Shown here in pieces: positions 14,692 to 22,591 of a stretch of 32,921 bases of DNA. The stretch is from Bacillota bacterium. GTDB taxonomy: Bacteria; Bacillota; Clostridia; Lachnospirales; Lachnospiraceae. Numbering within the stretch: the first letter of the stretch is position 1; each line of letters opens with the position of its first letter. Below the pieces are notes generated by a model. It had not been told where the DNA came from and ran no database searches. It was given only the letters and a program-made list of their open reading frames with translations. The DNA lies in assembly GCA_023411225.1 (NCBI GenBank), contig JAEYPA010000083.1, positions 1 to 32,921 of the forward strand, given 5' to 3'. Made by a program: the position numbers and the translations under genes.

Positions 14692-16362
14692 ATGAAAACT
14701 GATATTGAAATCGCGCAGGAAGCCCAGTTAGTCCATATCAAAGAGGTGGCAAATAAGCTTGATATAAATGAGGAGAATTTGGAATATTACGGTAAGTATA
14801 AAGCCAAGCTGTCTGATGAGCTTATGGAACAGATTAAGGACCGCCCTGATGGAAAATTAGTTTTAGTTACTGCAATCAACCCTACTCCAGCAGGAGAAGG
14901 TAAGACTACAACCACAGTAGGCTTAGGGGAAGCTTTTGGACGAATGAATAAAAAATCTGTCATTGCTTTAAGAGAACCTTCTTTAGGTCCATGTTTTGGT
15001 ATTAAAGGTGGAGCTGCAGGTGGAGGATATGCTCAAGTGGTACCAATGGAAGACTTAAATCTTCATTTCACGGGTGATTTTCACGCCATTACTTCTGCCA
15101 ATAATCTGTTAGCTGCTATGTTGGATAACCATTTACAACAGGGAAATTCCCTTGGAATAGATCCTAATCAGATTGTTTGGAAACGTTGTGTCGATATGAA
15201 TGATCGAGTTCTTCGTAATATCGTGGTAGGGTTGGGACGAAAGGCAGACGGTGTTGTGAGAGAGGATCATTTTATCATTACGGTTGCCTCTGAAATCATG
15301 GCTATTTTGTGCCTTGCAGAAAATATGAGGGACTTAAAGGTTCGTTTAAGTAATATTATCGTGGCTTATACTTATGAGGGTAATCCTGTAACAGCAGGTC
15401 AGTTAAATGCAGTTGGTTCTATGGCTGCTTTACTTAAGGATGCTATTAAGCCGAATTTGATTCAAACCTTAGAGCATACTCCTGCCATAGTACATGGAGG
15501 ACCATTTGCCAATATTGCACATGGTTGTAACAGCGTAAGGGCAACTAAGATGGCTCTTAAATTAGCCGATTATGTAATTACTGAGGCAGGTTTTGGTGCT
15601 GACCTAGGTGCAGAGAAATTCTTTGATATTAAGTGTAGAATGGCTGGATTAAAACCAGATGCAGTAGTATTAGTAGCTACCGTAAGGGCATTAAAATACA
15701 ACGGTGGGGTTCCAAAGACAGAATTATCCACTGAGAATATGGAGGCCTTAAAGAAGGGTATTGTAAATCTTGAGAAGCACATTGAGAATCTTCAAAAGTT
15801 TAATGTACCTGTTGTTGTAACTTTAAATAGATTCTTAACTGATTCAAGTGCTGAACTTGATTACGTTAAGAATTTCTGTGAAGAAAGAAATTGTGATTTC
15901 GCTTTATCTGAGGTTTGGGAAAAAGGCGGAGAAGGTGGAATGGAACTTGCAAATCGCGTGATTAAGACTTTGAATGAGAAGGAAGGCAACTTTACTCCAC
16001 TTTATGAGGATTCCCTTTCTATTAAGGAAAAGATTGAAAAGATTGCAACTGAGATTTACGGAGCGGATGGAGTTACTTATGATCCTGCTGCTCTAAAAGC
16101 AATTGCAAAGATAGAAGAGATTGGTTATTCCAAATCTCCTGTATGTATGGCCAAGAATCAATATTCCTTGTCTGACGATGCTACAAAACTTGGTAGACCT
16201 ACAAACTTTACCATTAATATCCGAGAAGTATACGTTTCTGCCGGAGCAGGTTTTGTTGTGGCTATAACTGGTACAGTTATGACAATGCCAGGTCTCCCTA
16301 AAAAGCCAGCCGCTGAAGGAATTGATGTAAATGATGCTGGTTTTATTACTGGATTGTTTTAA
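14692..16362 (+). CDS. fhs: Formate-tetrahydrofolate ligase
   Basis: Makes 10-formyltetrahydrofolate from formate, ATP and tetrahydrofolate; feeds purine and formyl-Met synthesis and, in acetogens, the methyl branch of the Wood-Ljungdahl pathway. 556 residues, the standard length. The P-loop is PTPAGEGKTTTTVGL near residues 64-78; LREPSLGPCFGIKGGAAGGG and FTGDFHAITSANNLLAA are family signatures. The C-terminal GAGFVVAITGTVMTMPGLPK block is also typical. The ATG at 14692 is chosen because AGGAGG (14677-14682) is 9 bases upstream; a TTG at 14686 is too close. folD lies 7 kb further on the same strand and supplies the linked cyclohydrolase/dehydrogenase steps, but is not in the same operon. Confidence 0.97.
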   Translation: MKTDIEIAQEAQLVHIKEVANKLDINEENLEYYGKYKAKLSDELMEQIKDRPDGKLVLVTAINPTPAGEGKTTTTVGLGEAFGRMNKKSVIALREPSLGPCFGIKGGAAGGGYAQVVPMEDLNLHFTGDFHAITSANNLLAAMLDNHLQQGNSLGIDPNQIVWKRCVDMNDRVLRNIVVGLGRKADGVVREDHFIITVASEIMAILCLAENMRDLKVRLSNIIVAYTYEGNPVTAGQLNAVGSMAALLKDAIKPNLIQTLEHTPAIVHGGPFANIAHGCNSVRATKMALKLADYVITEAGFGADLGAEKFFDIKCRMAGLKPDAVVLVATVRALKYNGGVPKTELSTENMEALKKGIVNLEKHIENLQKFNVPVVVTLNRFLTDSSAELDYVKNFCEERNCDFALSEVWEKGGEGGMELANRVIKTLNEKEGNFTPLYEDSLSIKEKIEKIATEIYGADGVTYDPAALKAIAKIEEIGYSKSPVCMAKNQYSLSDDATKLGRPTNFTINIREVYVSAGAGFVVAITGTVMTMPGLPKKPAAEGIDVNDAGFITGLF

Positions 16363-16373
16363 GAACTTTAAGT

Positions 16374-16425
16374 AAAGGAGTGTTGCTTGATAATACCTTT
16401 AACGTCAGGCAACACTCCTTTTTAG
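16374..16425. terminator. Bidirectional terminator between fhs and pyrI
   Basis: 17-bp stem: AAAGGAGTGTTGCTTGA (16374-16390) pairs with TCAGGCAACACTCCTTT (16405-16421) with one G-U pair, 14-base loop, then TTTAG. The A-run on the left provides a U-tail for pyrI. Its AGTGTTGCTT core recurs in the terminator at 25001-25055. Confidence 0.88.
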
Positions 16426-16429
16426 ATGT

Positions 16430-16855
16430 TTATTTTTCATCAAAGGCTTCATCACAGTAAATACAGCGATATACCCTTTTCTCTCTGTTAGTCAGACGAA
16501 AACGATGTGACAATTCCTGTTCAATCGAGGTAATACATCTAGGATTTTTACACTTAATAATGTTCGTAACCTCAAGAGGAAGTTCAGGGCTTTTCTTTAT
16601 TGTTATAATCCCATTTTCAATAATATTAATCGTAATGTGGTGATCTAGAACAGCCAACATATTAATATCAACATTAATAGGACCTTCAATTTTTATAATA
16701 TCCTTCTTGCCCATCTTATTGCTTTTGGCATTTTTGATAATGGCAACACAACAGTCCATTTTATCTAGCTTAAGATAATGATAAATCTCCATAGATTTAC
16801 CCGCCTTGATATGATCTATTACTATCCCATTTGTCAATCCACCAATATTTAGCAT
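16430..16855 (-). CDS. pyrI: Aspartate carbamoyltransferase regulatory chain
   Basis: Allosteric subunit of aspartate transcarbamoylase; binds CTP and ATP and links catalytic trimers. 141 residues. The N-terminal allosteric domain includes GKKDIIKIEG, and the C-terminal zinc domain has four Cys in the expected layout, C102-x4-C107 and C131-x2-C134. Its presence implies a class B holoenzyme with feedback control, unlike Bacillus, which has no PyrI. Its ATG overlaps the end of pyrB by 7 bases (ATGCTAA), implying coupled translation. Confidence 0.96.
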   Translation of the reverse strand: MLNIGGLTNGIVIDHIKAGKSMEIYHYLKLDKMDCCVAIIKNAKSNKMGKKDIIKIEGPINVDINMLAVLDHHITINIIENGIITIKKSPELPLEVTNIIKCKNPRCITSIEQELSHRFRLTNREKRVYRCIYCDEAFDEK

Positions 16856-17769
16856 AATTCCACCCCCAGTAACTTCATAATTAATGCCATTCTAACATAA
16901 ACACCATACTGTGCCTGTTTAAAGTAAACTGCTCTTGGATCATTGTCAACTTCTGTGGATATCTCATTAACACGTGGAAGAGGGTGCAATACTAGCATGT
17001 CCTGCTTCGCATATTTCATTTTAGCAGCATCCAATATAAAGCTATCCTTTAAACGTATATAATCATCTTCATTAAAAAAACGTTCCTTCTGTACTCTTGT
17101 CATATACAATAAATCAAGGTTTGGCATTACTTCCTCCAAAACCTGAACCTCTTCATAAGGAATATTATTCGCTTCTAGCACTTCCTCGCGTATATAAGCA
17201 GGTATTCTAAGTTCTTTAGGGGAGATTAATACGAATTTGATATTAGGATAACGAACTAAGGCGTTAATAAGAGAATGAACAGTACGACCGAATTTCAAAT
17301 CACCGCAAAGGCCAACTGTTAAATCAGAAAGTTTACCCTTCAGATTCTCGATTGTTAATAAATCAGTAAGGGTTTGAGTAGGATGGTTATGACCACCATC
17401 GCCAGCATTGATTACTGGAATAGAAGAATACTTGGCAGCCACCAATGGGGCACCTTCTTTAGGATGACGAATAGCACATATGTCAGCATAGCTTGATATA
17501 ACACGAATGGTGTCAGCAACACTTTCTCCTTTTGCAGCAGAAGAGGAATCAGCAGAAGAAAAACCAAGTACACTGCCACCAAGATTCAACATTGCAGCCT
17601 CAAAGCTTAATCTTGTTCGTGTACTTGGTTCATAAAATAGAGTAGCTAATTTCTTGCCATCGCACACGTGGGAGTATTTTTTCGGGTCTTTAATTATGTC
17701 TTCCGCCAATGATAAAACATCATTAAGTTCAGATACGGTTAAATCCAAAGGACTTATAATATGTTTCAT
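16849..17769 (-). CDS. pyrB: Aspartate carbamoyltransferase catalytic chain
   Basis: Catalyses carbamoyl phosphate plus aspartate to carbamoyl aspartate, the first committed step of pyrimidine synthesis. 306 residues. The carbamoyl phosphate loop is STRTR at residues 49-53 in YEPSTRTRLSFEAA; the 80s loop region SSSAAKGES, the HPTQTLTD block and LHPLPR for aspartate binding are all present. AAGGAGG lies just upstream of the ATG. The order pyrB then pyrI is like that in enteric bacteria. No pyrimidine attenuator or PyrR-binding loop is evident in the short leader; the promoter sits inside a symmetric repeat shared with the divergent hydratase gene. Confidence 0.97.
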   Translation of the reverse strand: MKHIISPLDLTVSELNDVLSLAEDIIKDPKKYSHVCDGKKLATLFYEPSTRTRLSFEAAMLNLGGSVLGFSSADSSSAAKGESVADTIRVISSYADICAIRHPKEGAPLVAAKYSSIPVINAGDGGHNHPTQTLTDLLTIENLKGKLSDLTVGLCGDLKFGRTVHSLINALVRYPNIKFVLISPKELRIPAYIREEVLEANNIPYEEVQVLEEVMPNLDLLYMTRVQKERFFNEDDYIRLKDSFILDAAKMKYAKQDMLVLHPLPRVNEISTEVDNDPRAVYFKQAQYGVYVRMALIMKLLGVELC

Positions 17770-17804
17770 AGGTGCCTCCTTGTTATTAAATTTTTCAACT
17801 ATAT

Positions 17805-17834
17805 ATTGTAATATATTGTTTCATTTATTACAAT
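17805..17834. promoter_or_regulatory. Symmetric promoter/operator region between pyrB and the hydratase gene
   Basis: Perfect 9-bp inverted repeat ATTGTAATA (17805-17813) and TATTACAAT (17826-17834). Because of the symmetry it gives, on each strand, -35 TTGTAA and -10 TACAAT with a 17-base spacer: minus strand -35 at 17828-17833 and -10 at 17805-17810 for pyrB; plus strand -35 at 17806-17811 and -10 at 17829-17834. The pyrB use is well placed, about 35 bases before the start codon. The repeat could also be an operator. Confidence 0.5.
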
Positions 17835-17861
17835 AAGAAAATGTAATTAAAAAAGTTTTAT

Positions 17862-17890
17862 TTGCATCTCTAGAAAGAAATCTATATAAT
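17862..17890 (+). promoter_or_regulatory. Promoter for the aconitase-like hydratase
   Basis: -35 TTGCAT (17862-17867), 17-base spacer, -10 TATAAT (17885-17890). Predicted start near 17897 leaves a 44-base leader with AGGAGG 6 bases before the ATG. Confidence 0.6.
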
Positions 17891-17940
17891 TAAAAATTAA
17901 GAGTAATTTGCTATGCAAAAGTATAATTTAGGAGGAAAAC

Positions 17941-20226
17941 ATGATAAAACTATTTGATCAAGGTGCTTATCTGATAAATGGTACGGAGTTAATCGAAGCT
18001 ACAGTAGATTCCACACAATTACTAGAAGCAAAAACCGGTAGAATTATTACAAAAGAAGAAGCGAAAAAAAATACGATAGCTTATAATATACTAGAGGCTC
18101 ATAACACCTCTGGTAATATGGATAAATTAAAAATTAAGTTTGATAAATTAACCTCTCATGATATTACCTTTGTAGGTATTTTACAAACTGCAAGAGCTTC
18201 AGGGTTAGAAACATTTCCAGTTCCATATGCCCTTACAAACTGTCATAATAGTCTGTGTGCTGTAGGTGGTACTATAAATGAAGATGATCATGTATTTGGT
18301 TTAAGCTGTGCAAAGAAATATGGCGGAATCTATGTTCCACCACATCAAGCTGTTATCCATCAATTTGCTAGAGAGATGCTTGCAGAAGGTGGAGCTATGT
18401 TATTAGGATCCGACAGTCATACTCGTTATGGAGCTTTAGGAACTATGGCAATTGGAGAAGGTGGACCTGAAATTGTAAAACAGTTGTTAAGCAGAACCTA
18501 TGATATTAACTGTCCAGAGGTAGTTGGTGTATATTTGACTGGTAAGCCTGAAAAGGGAGTAGGTCCACAGGATGTAGCATTAGCCATTATTGGAGCGGTA
18601 TTCGCTAACGGATATGTAAAAAATAAGGTAATGGAATTCATTGGTGATGGTGTACATAATTTGAGTGTTGATTACAGAATCGGCATTGATGTTATGACAA
18701 CTGAGACCACCTGTCTTTCCTCAGTATGGGAGACCGATGTACAAGTGGAAGATTATTATGAAATTCATGGACGTAAAGAGGCTTACAAGGAATTAGCGCC
18801 TAAGGATATCGCATACTATGATGGACTTGTATATGTGGATTTATCCAAAATAAAACCTATGATTGCAATGCCATTCCATCCAAGTAATGTGTATAGTATA
18901 GAAGAGCTTAACAACAATTTATATGATATTTTAGATGAAGTGGAAAAGAAAGCTCTAATTAGCTTAGACAACAAAATTAAATACGTTCTGAAAGATAAGA
19001 TTCATAATGGAAAACTTTATGTAGAGCAAGGAGTAATTGCCGGATGTGCAGGTGGTGGCTTTGAGAATATTTGTGATGCAGCTGATATATTAAAAGGAAA
19101 AAATATTGGTGCAGAAGAATTCTCCTTAAGCGTATATCCTGCTAGTCAGCCAATATTTATGGAGCTTGTTAAAAATGGTAGAGTTGCAGATCTTATGGCA
19201 ACAGGTGCTACTATACGTACTGCATTCTGTGGACCATGCTTTGGCGCAGGAGATGTTCCTGCTAACAATGGCTTGAGTATTCGACATTCCACCAGAAACT
19301 TCCCTAATCGTGAGGGCTCCAAGATTACCAATGGCCAGATTGCTTCAGTTGCTCTTATGGATGCACGTTCTATTGCTGCGACTGCTGCTAATAAAGGTTA
19401 TTTGATTCCTGCTACAGATGTTGATTTGAACTTCACAAAACCGAAGTATTTCTTTGATAAAACTATTTACGAAAACCGTGTTTACAATGGAATTGGAAAG
19501 GCTATGCCTGAATATCCAATTAAATTTGGTCCTAATATAGTAGACTGGCCAACAATGGTTGGCTTAACGGATGACTTAATTCTTAAGGTAGTTTCTGTCA
19601 TTCATGATCCGGTTACCACCACCGATGAATTAATTCCATCTGGAGAGACTTCCTCGTATCGTTCTAATCCTTTAGGCCTTGCTGAATTTACCTTATCCAG
19701 AAAAGATCCTGCTTATGTTGGAAGAGCTAAAGAGATACAGAAGGCTGAGAAAGCTCGTATCGCTGGAGAGAATATATTTGAGGCTAATGATGAGCTTACG
19801 AAAGTAGCTGAGTGTATTAAGAGGAGCTTCCCTTGTGATATAACCTCTACAGAAATAGGTAGTGTAATCTATGCAGTAAAGCCTGGAGATGGCTCTGCCA
19901 GAGAGCAGGCTGCAAGCTGTCAGAAAGTACTTGGTGGACTTGCCAATATTGCAAGAGAATATGCAACAAAGCGTTATCGTTCTAATCTTATTAACTGGGG
20001 TATGTTGCCATTTGTGTTAAATGGTGATTTGCCATTCGAAAACGGTGACTATATCTATATAAAAGATATTAAGAAAGTTGTAGAGAGTAAAGAATCTGTA
20101 GTCAAGGCGTATGTAGTTAAGGATGAATTGATACCATTTGATTTAGGCCTTGGAGAATTAACAGATGATGAACGTACAATAATATTAAGTGGTTGTCTGA
20201 TAAATTATTATAAATCTGGAAATTAA
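17941..20226 (+). CDS. Aconitase-superfamily hydratase, YbhJ-like branch
   Basis: 761 residues, with an aconitase-type iron-sulfur domain followed by a swivel domain. The three cluster Cys are C369 in AGCAGG and C430/C433 in FCGPCFGAG, so a [4Fe-4S] cluster is expected. The swivel-domain signature is GSAREQAAS at about 651-659, where mitochondrial aconitase has GSSREHAA: the catalytic Ser (S652) and Arg (R654) are kept, while the second Ser is Ala653 and His is Gln. LLGSDSHTRYGALGTMAIGEGG is also aconitase-like. Overall it resembles the poorly characterised putative aconitase group that includes Escherichia coli YbhJ, not AcnA, AcnB or LeuCD. Citrate-isocitrate isomerisation is plausible but unproven. 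It stands alone, with no citrate synthase or isocitrate dehydrogenase gene adjacent. Confidence 0.85.
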   Translation: MIKLFDQGAYLINGTELIEATVDSTQLLEAKTGRIITKEEAKKNTIAYNILEAHNTSGNMDKLKIKFDKLTSHDITFVGILQTARASGLETFPVPYALTNCHNSLCAVGGTINEDDHVFGLSCAKKYGGIYVPPHQAVIHQFAREMLAEGGAMLLGSDSHTRYGALGTMAIGEGGPEIVKQLLSRTYDINCPEVVGVYLTGKPEKGVGPQDVALAIIGAVFANGYVKNKVMEFIGDGVHNLSVDYRIGIDVMTTETTCLSSVWETDVQVEDYYEIHGRKEAYKELAPKDIAYYDGLVYVDLSKIKPMIAMPFHPSNVYSIEELNNNLYDILDEVEKKALISLDNKIKYVLKDKIHNGKLYVEQGVIAGCAGGGFENICDAADILKGKNIGAEEFSLSVYPASQPIFMELVKNGRVADLMATGATIRTAFCGPCFGAGDVPANNGLSIRHSTRNFPNREGSKITNGQIASVALMDARSIAATAANKGYLIPATDVDLNFTKPKYFFDKTIYENRVYNGIGKAMPEYPIKFGPNIVDWPTMVGLTDDLILKVVSVIHDPVTTTDELIPSGETSSYRSNPLGLAEFTLSRKDPAYVGRAKEIQKAEKARIAGENIFEANDELTKVAECIKRSFPCDITSTEIGSVIYAVKPGDGSAREQAASCQKVLGGLANIAREYATKRYRSNLINWGMLPFVLNGDLPFENGDYIYIKDIKKVVESKESVVKAYVVKDELIPFDLGLGELTDDERTIILSGCLINYYKSGN

Positions 20227-20238
20227 GAATTAATTACG

Positions 20239-20296
20239 AAAGGAGCTTTTGCACGATAGCCGAGGAATCGGCAATTGGAGCAATCGCTCCTTTTAA
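20239..20296 (+). terminator. Terminator after the hydratase, with competing stems
   Basis: GGAGC-AATC-GCTCC (20277-20290) followed by TTTT forms a compact terminator. An upstream AAAGGAGC (20239-20246) can pair instead with GCTCCTTT (20286-20293) to give a longer branched form that encloses a GCCGA/TCGGC hairpin (20259-20272). Confidence 0.7.
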
Positions 20297-20333
20297 TTTA
20301 TATGAGATACGTAGGTATAAACTTCTAAATATC

Positions 20334-20363
20334 AGAACAAAGCGGACATGTCCGCTTTGTTCT
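20334..20363. terminator. 30-bp perfect palindrome, terminator for the ferredoxin gene
   Basis: A gapless 30-bp palindrome centred between 20348 and 20349 (core GCGGACATGTCCGC). As RNA it folds to a GC-rich stem flanked by A/U runs. It lies 6 bases after the ferredoxin stop on the minus strand and also backs up the hydratase terminator on the plus strand. Confidence 0.75.
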
Positions 20364-20369
20364 AATAAG

Positions 20370-20564
20370 TTATGATTCATCAATTGATATAGCACTTACT
20401 GGGCAACCATCTCTGGCTTCTTGAGCATCATCAATTAAATTCTCTGGGATATCATCTTCAATAGCCTCTGCCTTATCATCTGCATCAAAGTGAAATACAT
20501 CCGGGCATGTTGATGGACATAAACCACAAGATATACATGTATCTTTATCTACATAAGCCTTCAT
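20370..20564 (-). CDS. Single-cluster [4Fe-4S] ferredoxin
   Basis: 64-residue soluble electron carrier. Cluster ligands are expected to be C10, C13, C16 (CISCGLC) and C54 (GCPV). C20, followed by Pro, is left over and could form a disulfide or be free; there is no second full cluster motif, so this is the single-cluster type rather than the 2[4Fe-4S] clostridial type. The protein is strongly acidic (DADDKAEAIEDDIPE), usual for ferredoxins. AGAAGGAGG precedes the ATG. It has its own promoter and terminator, with no partner oxidoreductase adjacent. Confidence 0.95.
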   Translation of the reverse strand: MKAYVDKDTCISCGLCPSTCPDVFHFDADDKAEAIEDDIPENLIDDAQEARDGCPVSAISIDES

Positions 20565-20593
20565 AAATAACCTCCTTCTAACAATACATTACT

Positions 20594-20623
20594 ATTATAT
20601 GCATCTATATTAGTCTTATTCAA
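20594..20623 (-). promoter_or_regulatory. Promoter for the ferredoxin gene
   Basis: On the minus strand: -35 TTGAAT (20618-20623), 18-base spacer, -10 TATAAT (20594-20599). Confidence 0.55.
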
Positions 20624-20690
20624 CACAAAAAAAGCAATATATGTAATTGAAAATTTAAATGATTAGTATCAAATCAATTATACTATAAAA

Positions 20691-20719
20691 TTGAGAAATC
20701 GCCTATACTGTGGTATAAT
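20691..20719 (+). promoter_or_regulatory. Promoter for the zinc-ribbon membrane protein gene
   Basis: -35 TTGAGA (20691-20696), 17-base spacer, extended -10 TGGTATAAT (TATAAT at 20714-20719). One of the strongest promoter matches in the window. Confidence 0.7.
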
Positions 20720-20751
20720 AAAATATCTATAAACACATATGGAGGTCTATA

Positions 20752-22524
20752 ATGAGAGAGGGTAATATGCAACTAAAGCCAAGATTCTGTTCTAACTGCG
20801 GAGCGCCAATATTTGACGGACAGTTTTTTTGCCAAAACTGCGGCTATAAATTAGATGTGCCACAACAGGCACAGGCTGAGGAACCAGCTCAAACTTGGCA
20901 AGAACCACAAGCTGAGGGGCCACAGCAAATTTGGCAACAGTCCCAGACGGATACACAAGAACAAACTTTCCAATATAATAGTGATCAGCAGGTAAATTAT
21001 AACAATCAAATGTCTCAAATGGGACAGCAATATTATTATGGACAGACATATCAACAAAATTCTTATTATGGGGAACAACAAACAATACCTAATCAGGGTA
21101 TGATACCTCCTAACGGACCTGCATTGAGTCAAAAATCATCAAAACAACCAATGGATCCTAAAAAGAAGAAAAAACGTATAATTCTATTTTCTTGTCTAGG
21201 TGTCGGATTTCTCACTTTAATCGCGTTAGCTATCTTTTTACTATACTATTTCTCCTTTACGAGAATTGATGCATCCAAGGTGTATATGGTTACATACGAA
21301 GGAATAAACGGTAAGGGGCGAGCTTCCGTTACTTTGGATACTAAAGTAATACCTGATTTAATAAAAGATATGAGTAATAGCAAAAACATTATGAAAGCAT
21401 ATTACATTTCAACAATTACTTATGAAGCAGACCCATATGAAGACTTGTCAAATGGTGATACTATTAAGATTAAAGTACATTATGATATGAATGATTTTGA
21501 TAAATATAAAATTAAGTTATCCAATACAACATTTGAGATTAAAGTAGACGGTTTAAAAGAAGCTGAAGCCTATGATTTATTCAAGGACCTCAAAGTAAAG
21601 TTTGAGGGTGTCAATGGTTATGGAATTGCTGATATCGATACCTCAAATTGTGATTACATTTCAAGTAATTATGTCAGCTATTCATTTAATCAAGCTTATG
21701 ATGGCCTAAAAAATGGTGATAAAATTACTGTTTTGGCTGATATCGATCTTTCTATTTTGGAAGACAAAGGATTAACTACAGATGTTTTTGAAAAAGAATT
21801 TACTGTAGAAGGGCTTAAAGAACTTCAATCTTATGATGTGTTTAAGGATATCAAATTAACTTATAATGGTGTTTCTCCTAATTTGACAGTTGAAATTGAT
21901 AATTCTGCCTGTGAAAATGACATTAAGGATAATGTATATTTTTATATTGAGGATAATTATAATAAAAAGAATGGTGACAAAGTTACTGTTTATGCTCAGT
22001 TCAATAAAGAACTTATGTTGTCATTCGGATATGATATTGCCGAGGACAGAAAAGAATATACAATTGAAAATCAGGGTGAGTTTATAAACCAGATAGGTGC
22101 AGATGCTATCAAGGACATTGATCATGCACTAACACCTCTAATTGAGACATGGATGAAGGCTTATGGAGACGGTTATCTCTATGAAGTTAATATTGCAAAT
22201 GAATATGGAGAAGGATATAGTTTGGTTGAAGCCAAAAATTCCATAAACAAACGATATTTTGCTAATCATCCCGAAGGTAATCCATATAATTGTTATGCAG
22301 CCATTAATAAATGTACTTATAAGGTTATGAGTTCTGACAAAAAAGACACCCAAGTCAAAGAGCTCTATATTTTAGTTTTTGTTGATGATATAGCTAAGAA
22401 CTCTGATGGTACTTTTTCATATACACCTCAGACAAATTATCTGCTTATTGATGATATTAATAAAGTAATTGATAATCTAAATGATAGCGAATTTAGCTTT
22501 AATGAAGTAAAGGCTACTGAATGA
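20752..22524 (+). CDS. Zinc-ribbon, single-span membrane protein with three extracytoplasmic repeats
   Basis: 590 residues. A zinc ribbon at the N-terminus has C13-x2-C16 and C27-x2-C30. Residues about 36-130 are a Gln/Asn/Tyr/Pro-rich linker. A lysine run precedes one hydrophobic span at about 143-168. Outside the membrane, three imperfect repeats of 85-100 residues start near 180, 282 and 368; each has a YEGINGKG-like opening, a central NGDxIxI strand and a VxGLKExxxYDxFKD-like end. The last 120 residues form a separate domain. The layout resembles TcaA/YvbJ-type proteins of Firmicutes, but I cannot assign a function. GGAGG lies 6 bases before the first ATG; a second in-frame ATG at 20767 is possible. 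Confidence 0.82.
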   Translation: MREGNMQLKPRFCSNCGAPIFDGQFFCQNCGYKLDVPQQAQAEEPAQTWQEPQAEGPQQIWQQSQTDTQEQTFQYNSDQQVNYNNQMSQMGQQYYYGQTYQQNSYYGEQQTIPNQGMIPPNGPALSQKSSKQPMDPKKKKKRIILFSCLGVGFLTLIALAIFLLYYFSFTRIDASKVYMVTYEGINGKGRASVTLDTKVIPDLIKDMSNSKNIMKAYYISTITYEADPYEDLSNGDTIKIKVHYDMNDFDKYKIKLSNTTFEIKVDGLKEAEAYDLFKDLKVKFEGVNGYGIADIDTSNCDYISSNYVSYSFNQAYDGLKNGDKITVLADIDLSILEDKGLTTDVFEKEFTVEGLKELQSYDVFKDIKLTYNGVSPNLTVEIDNSACENDIKDNVYFYIEDNYNKKNGDKVTVYAQFNKELMLSFGYDIAEDRKEYTIENQGEFINQIGADAIKDIDHALTPLIETWMKAYGDGYLYEVNIANEYGEGYSLVEAKNSINKRYFANHPEGNPYNCYAAINKCTYKVMSSDKKDTQVKELYILVFVDDIAKNSDGTFSYTPQTNYLLIDDINKVIDNLNDSEFSFNEVKATE

Positions 22525-22591
22525 ATCCTAAACGACTATCAAAACAAGGTTAATTGCATACAATATTACAAGAATATTTAAGGAGTATTGT

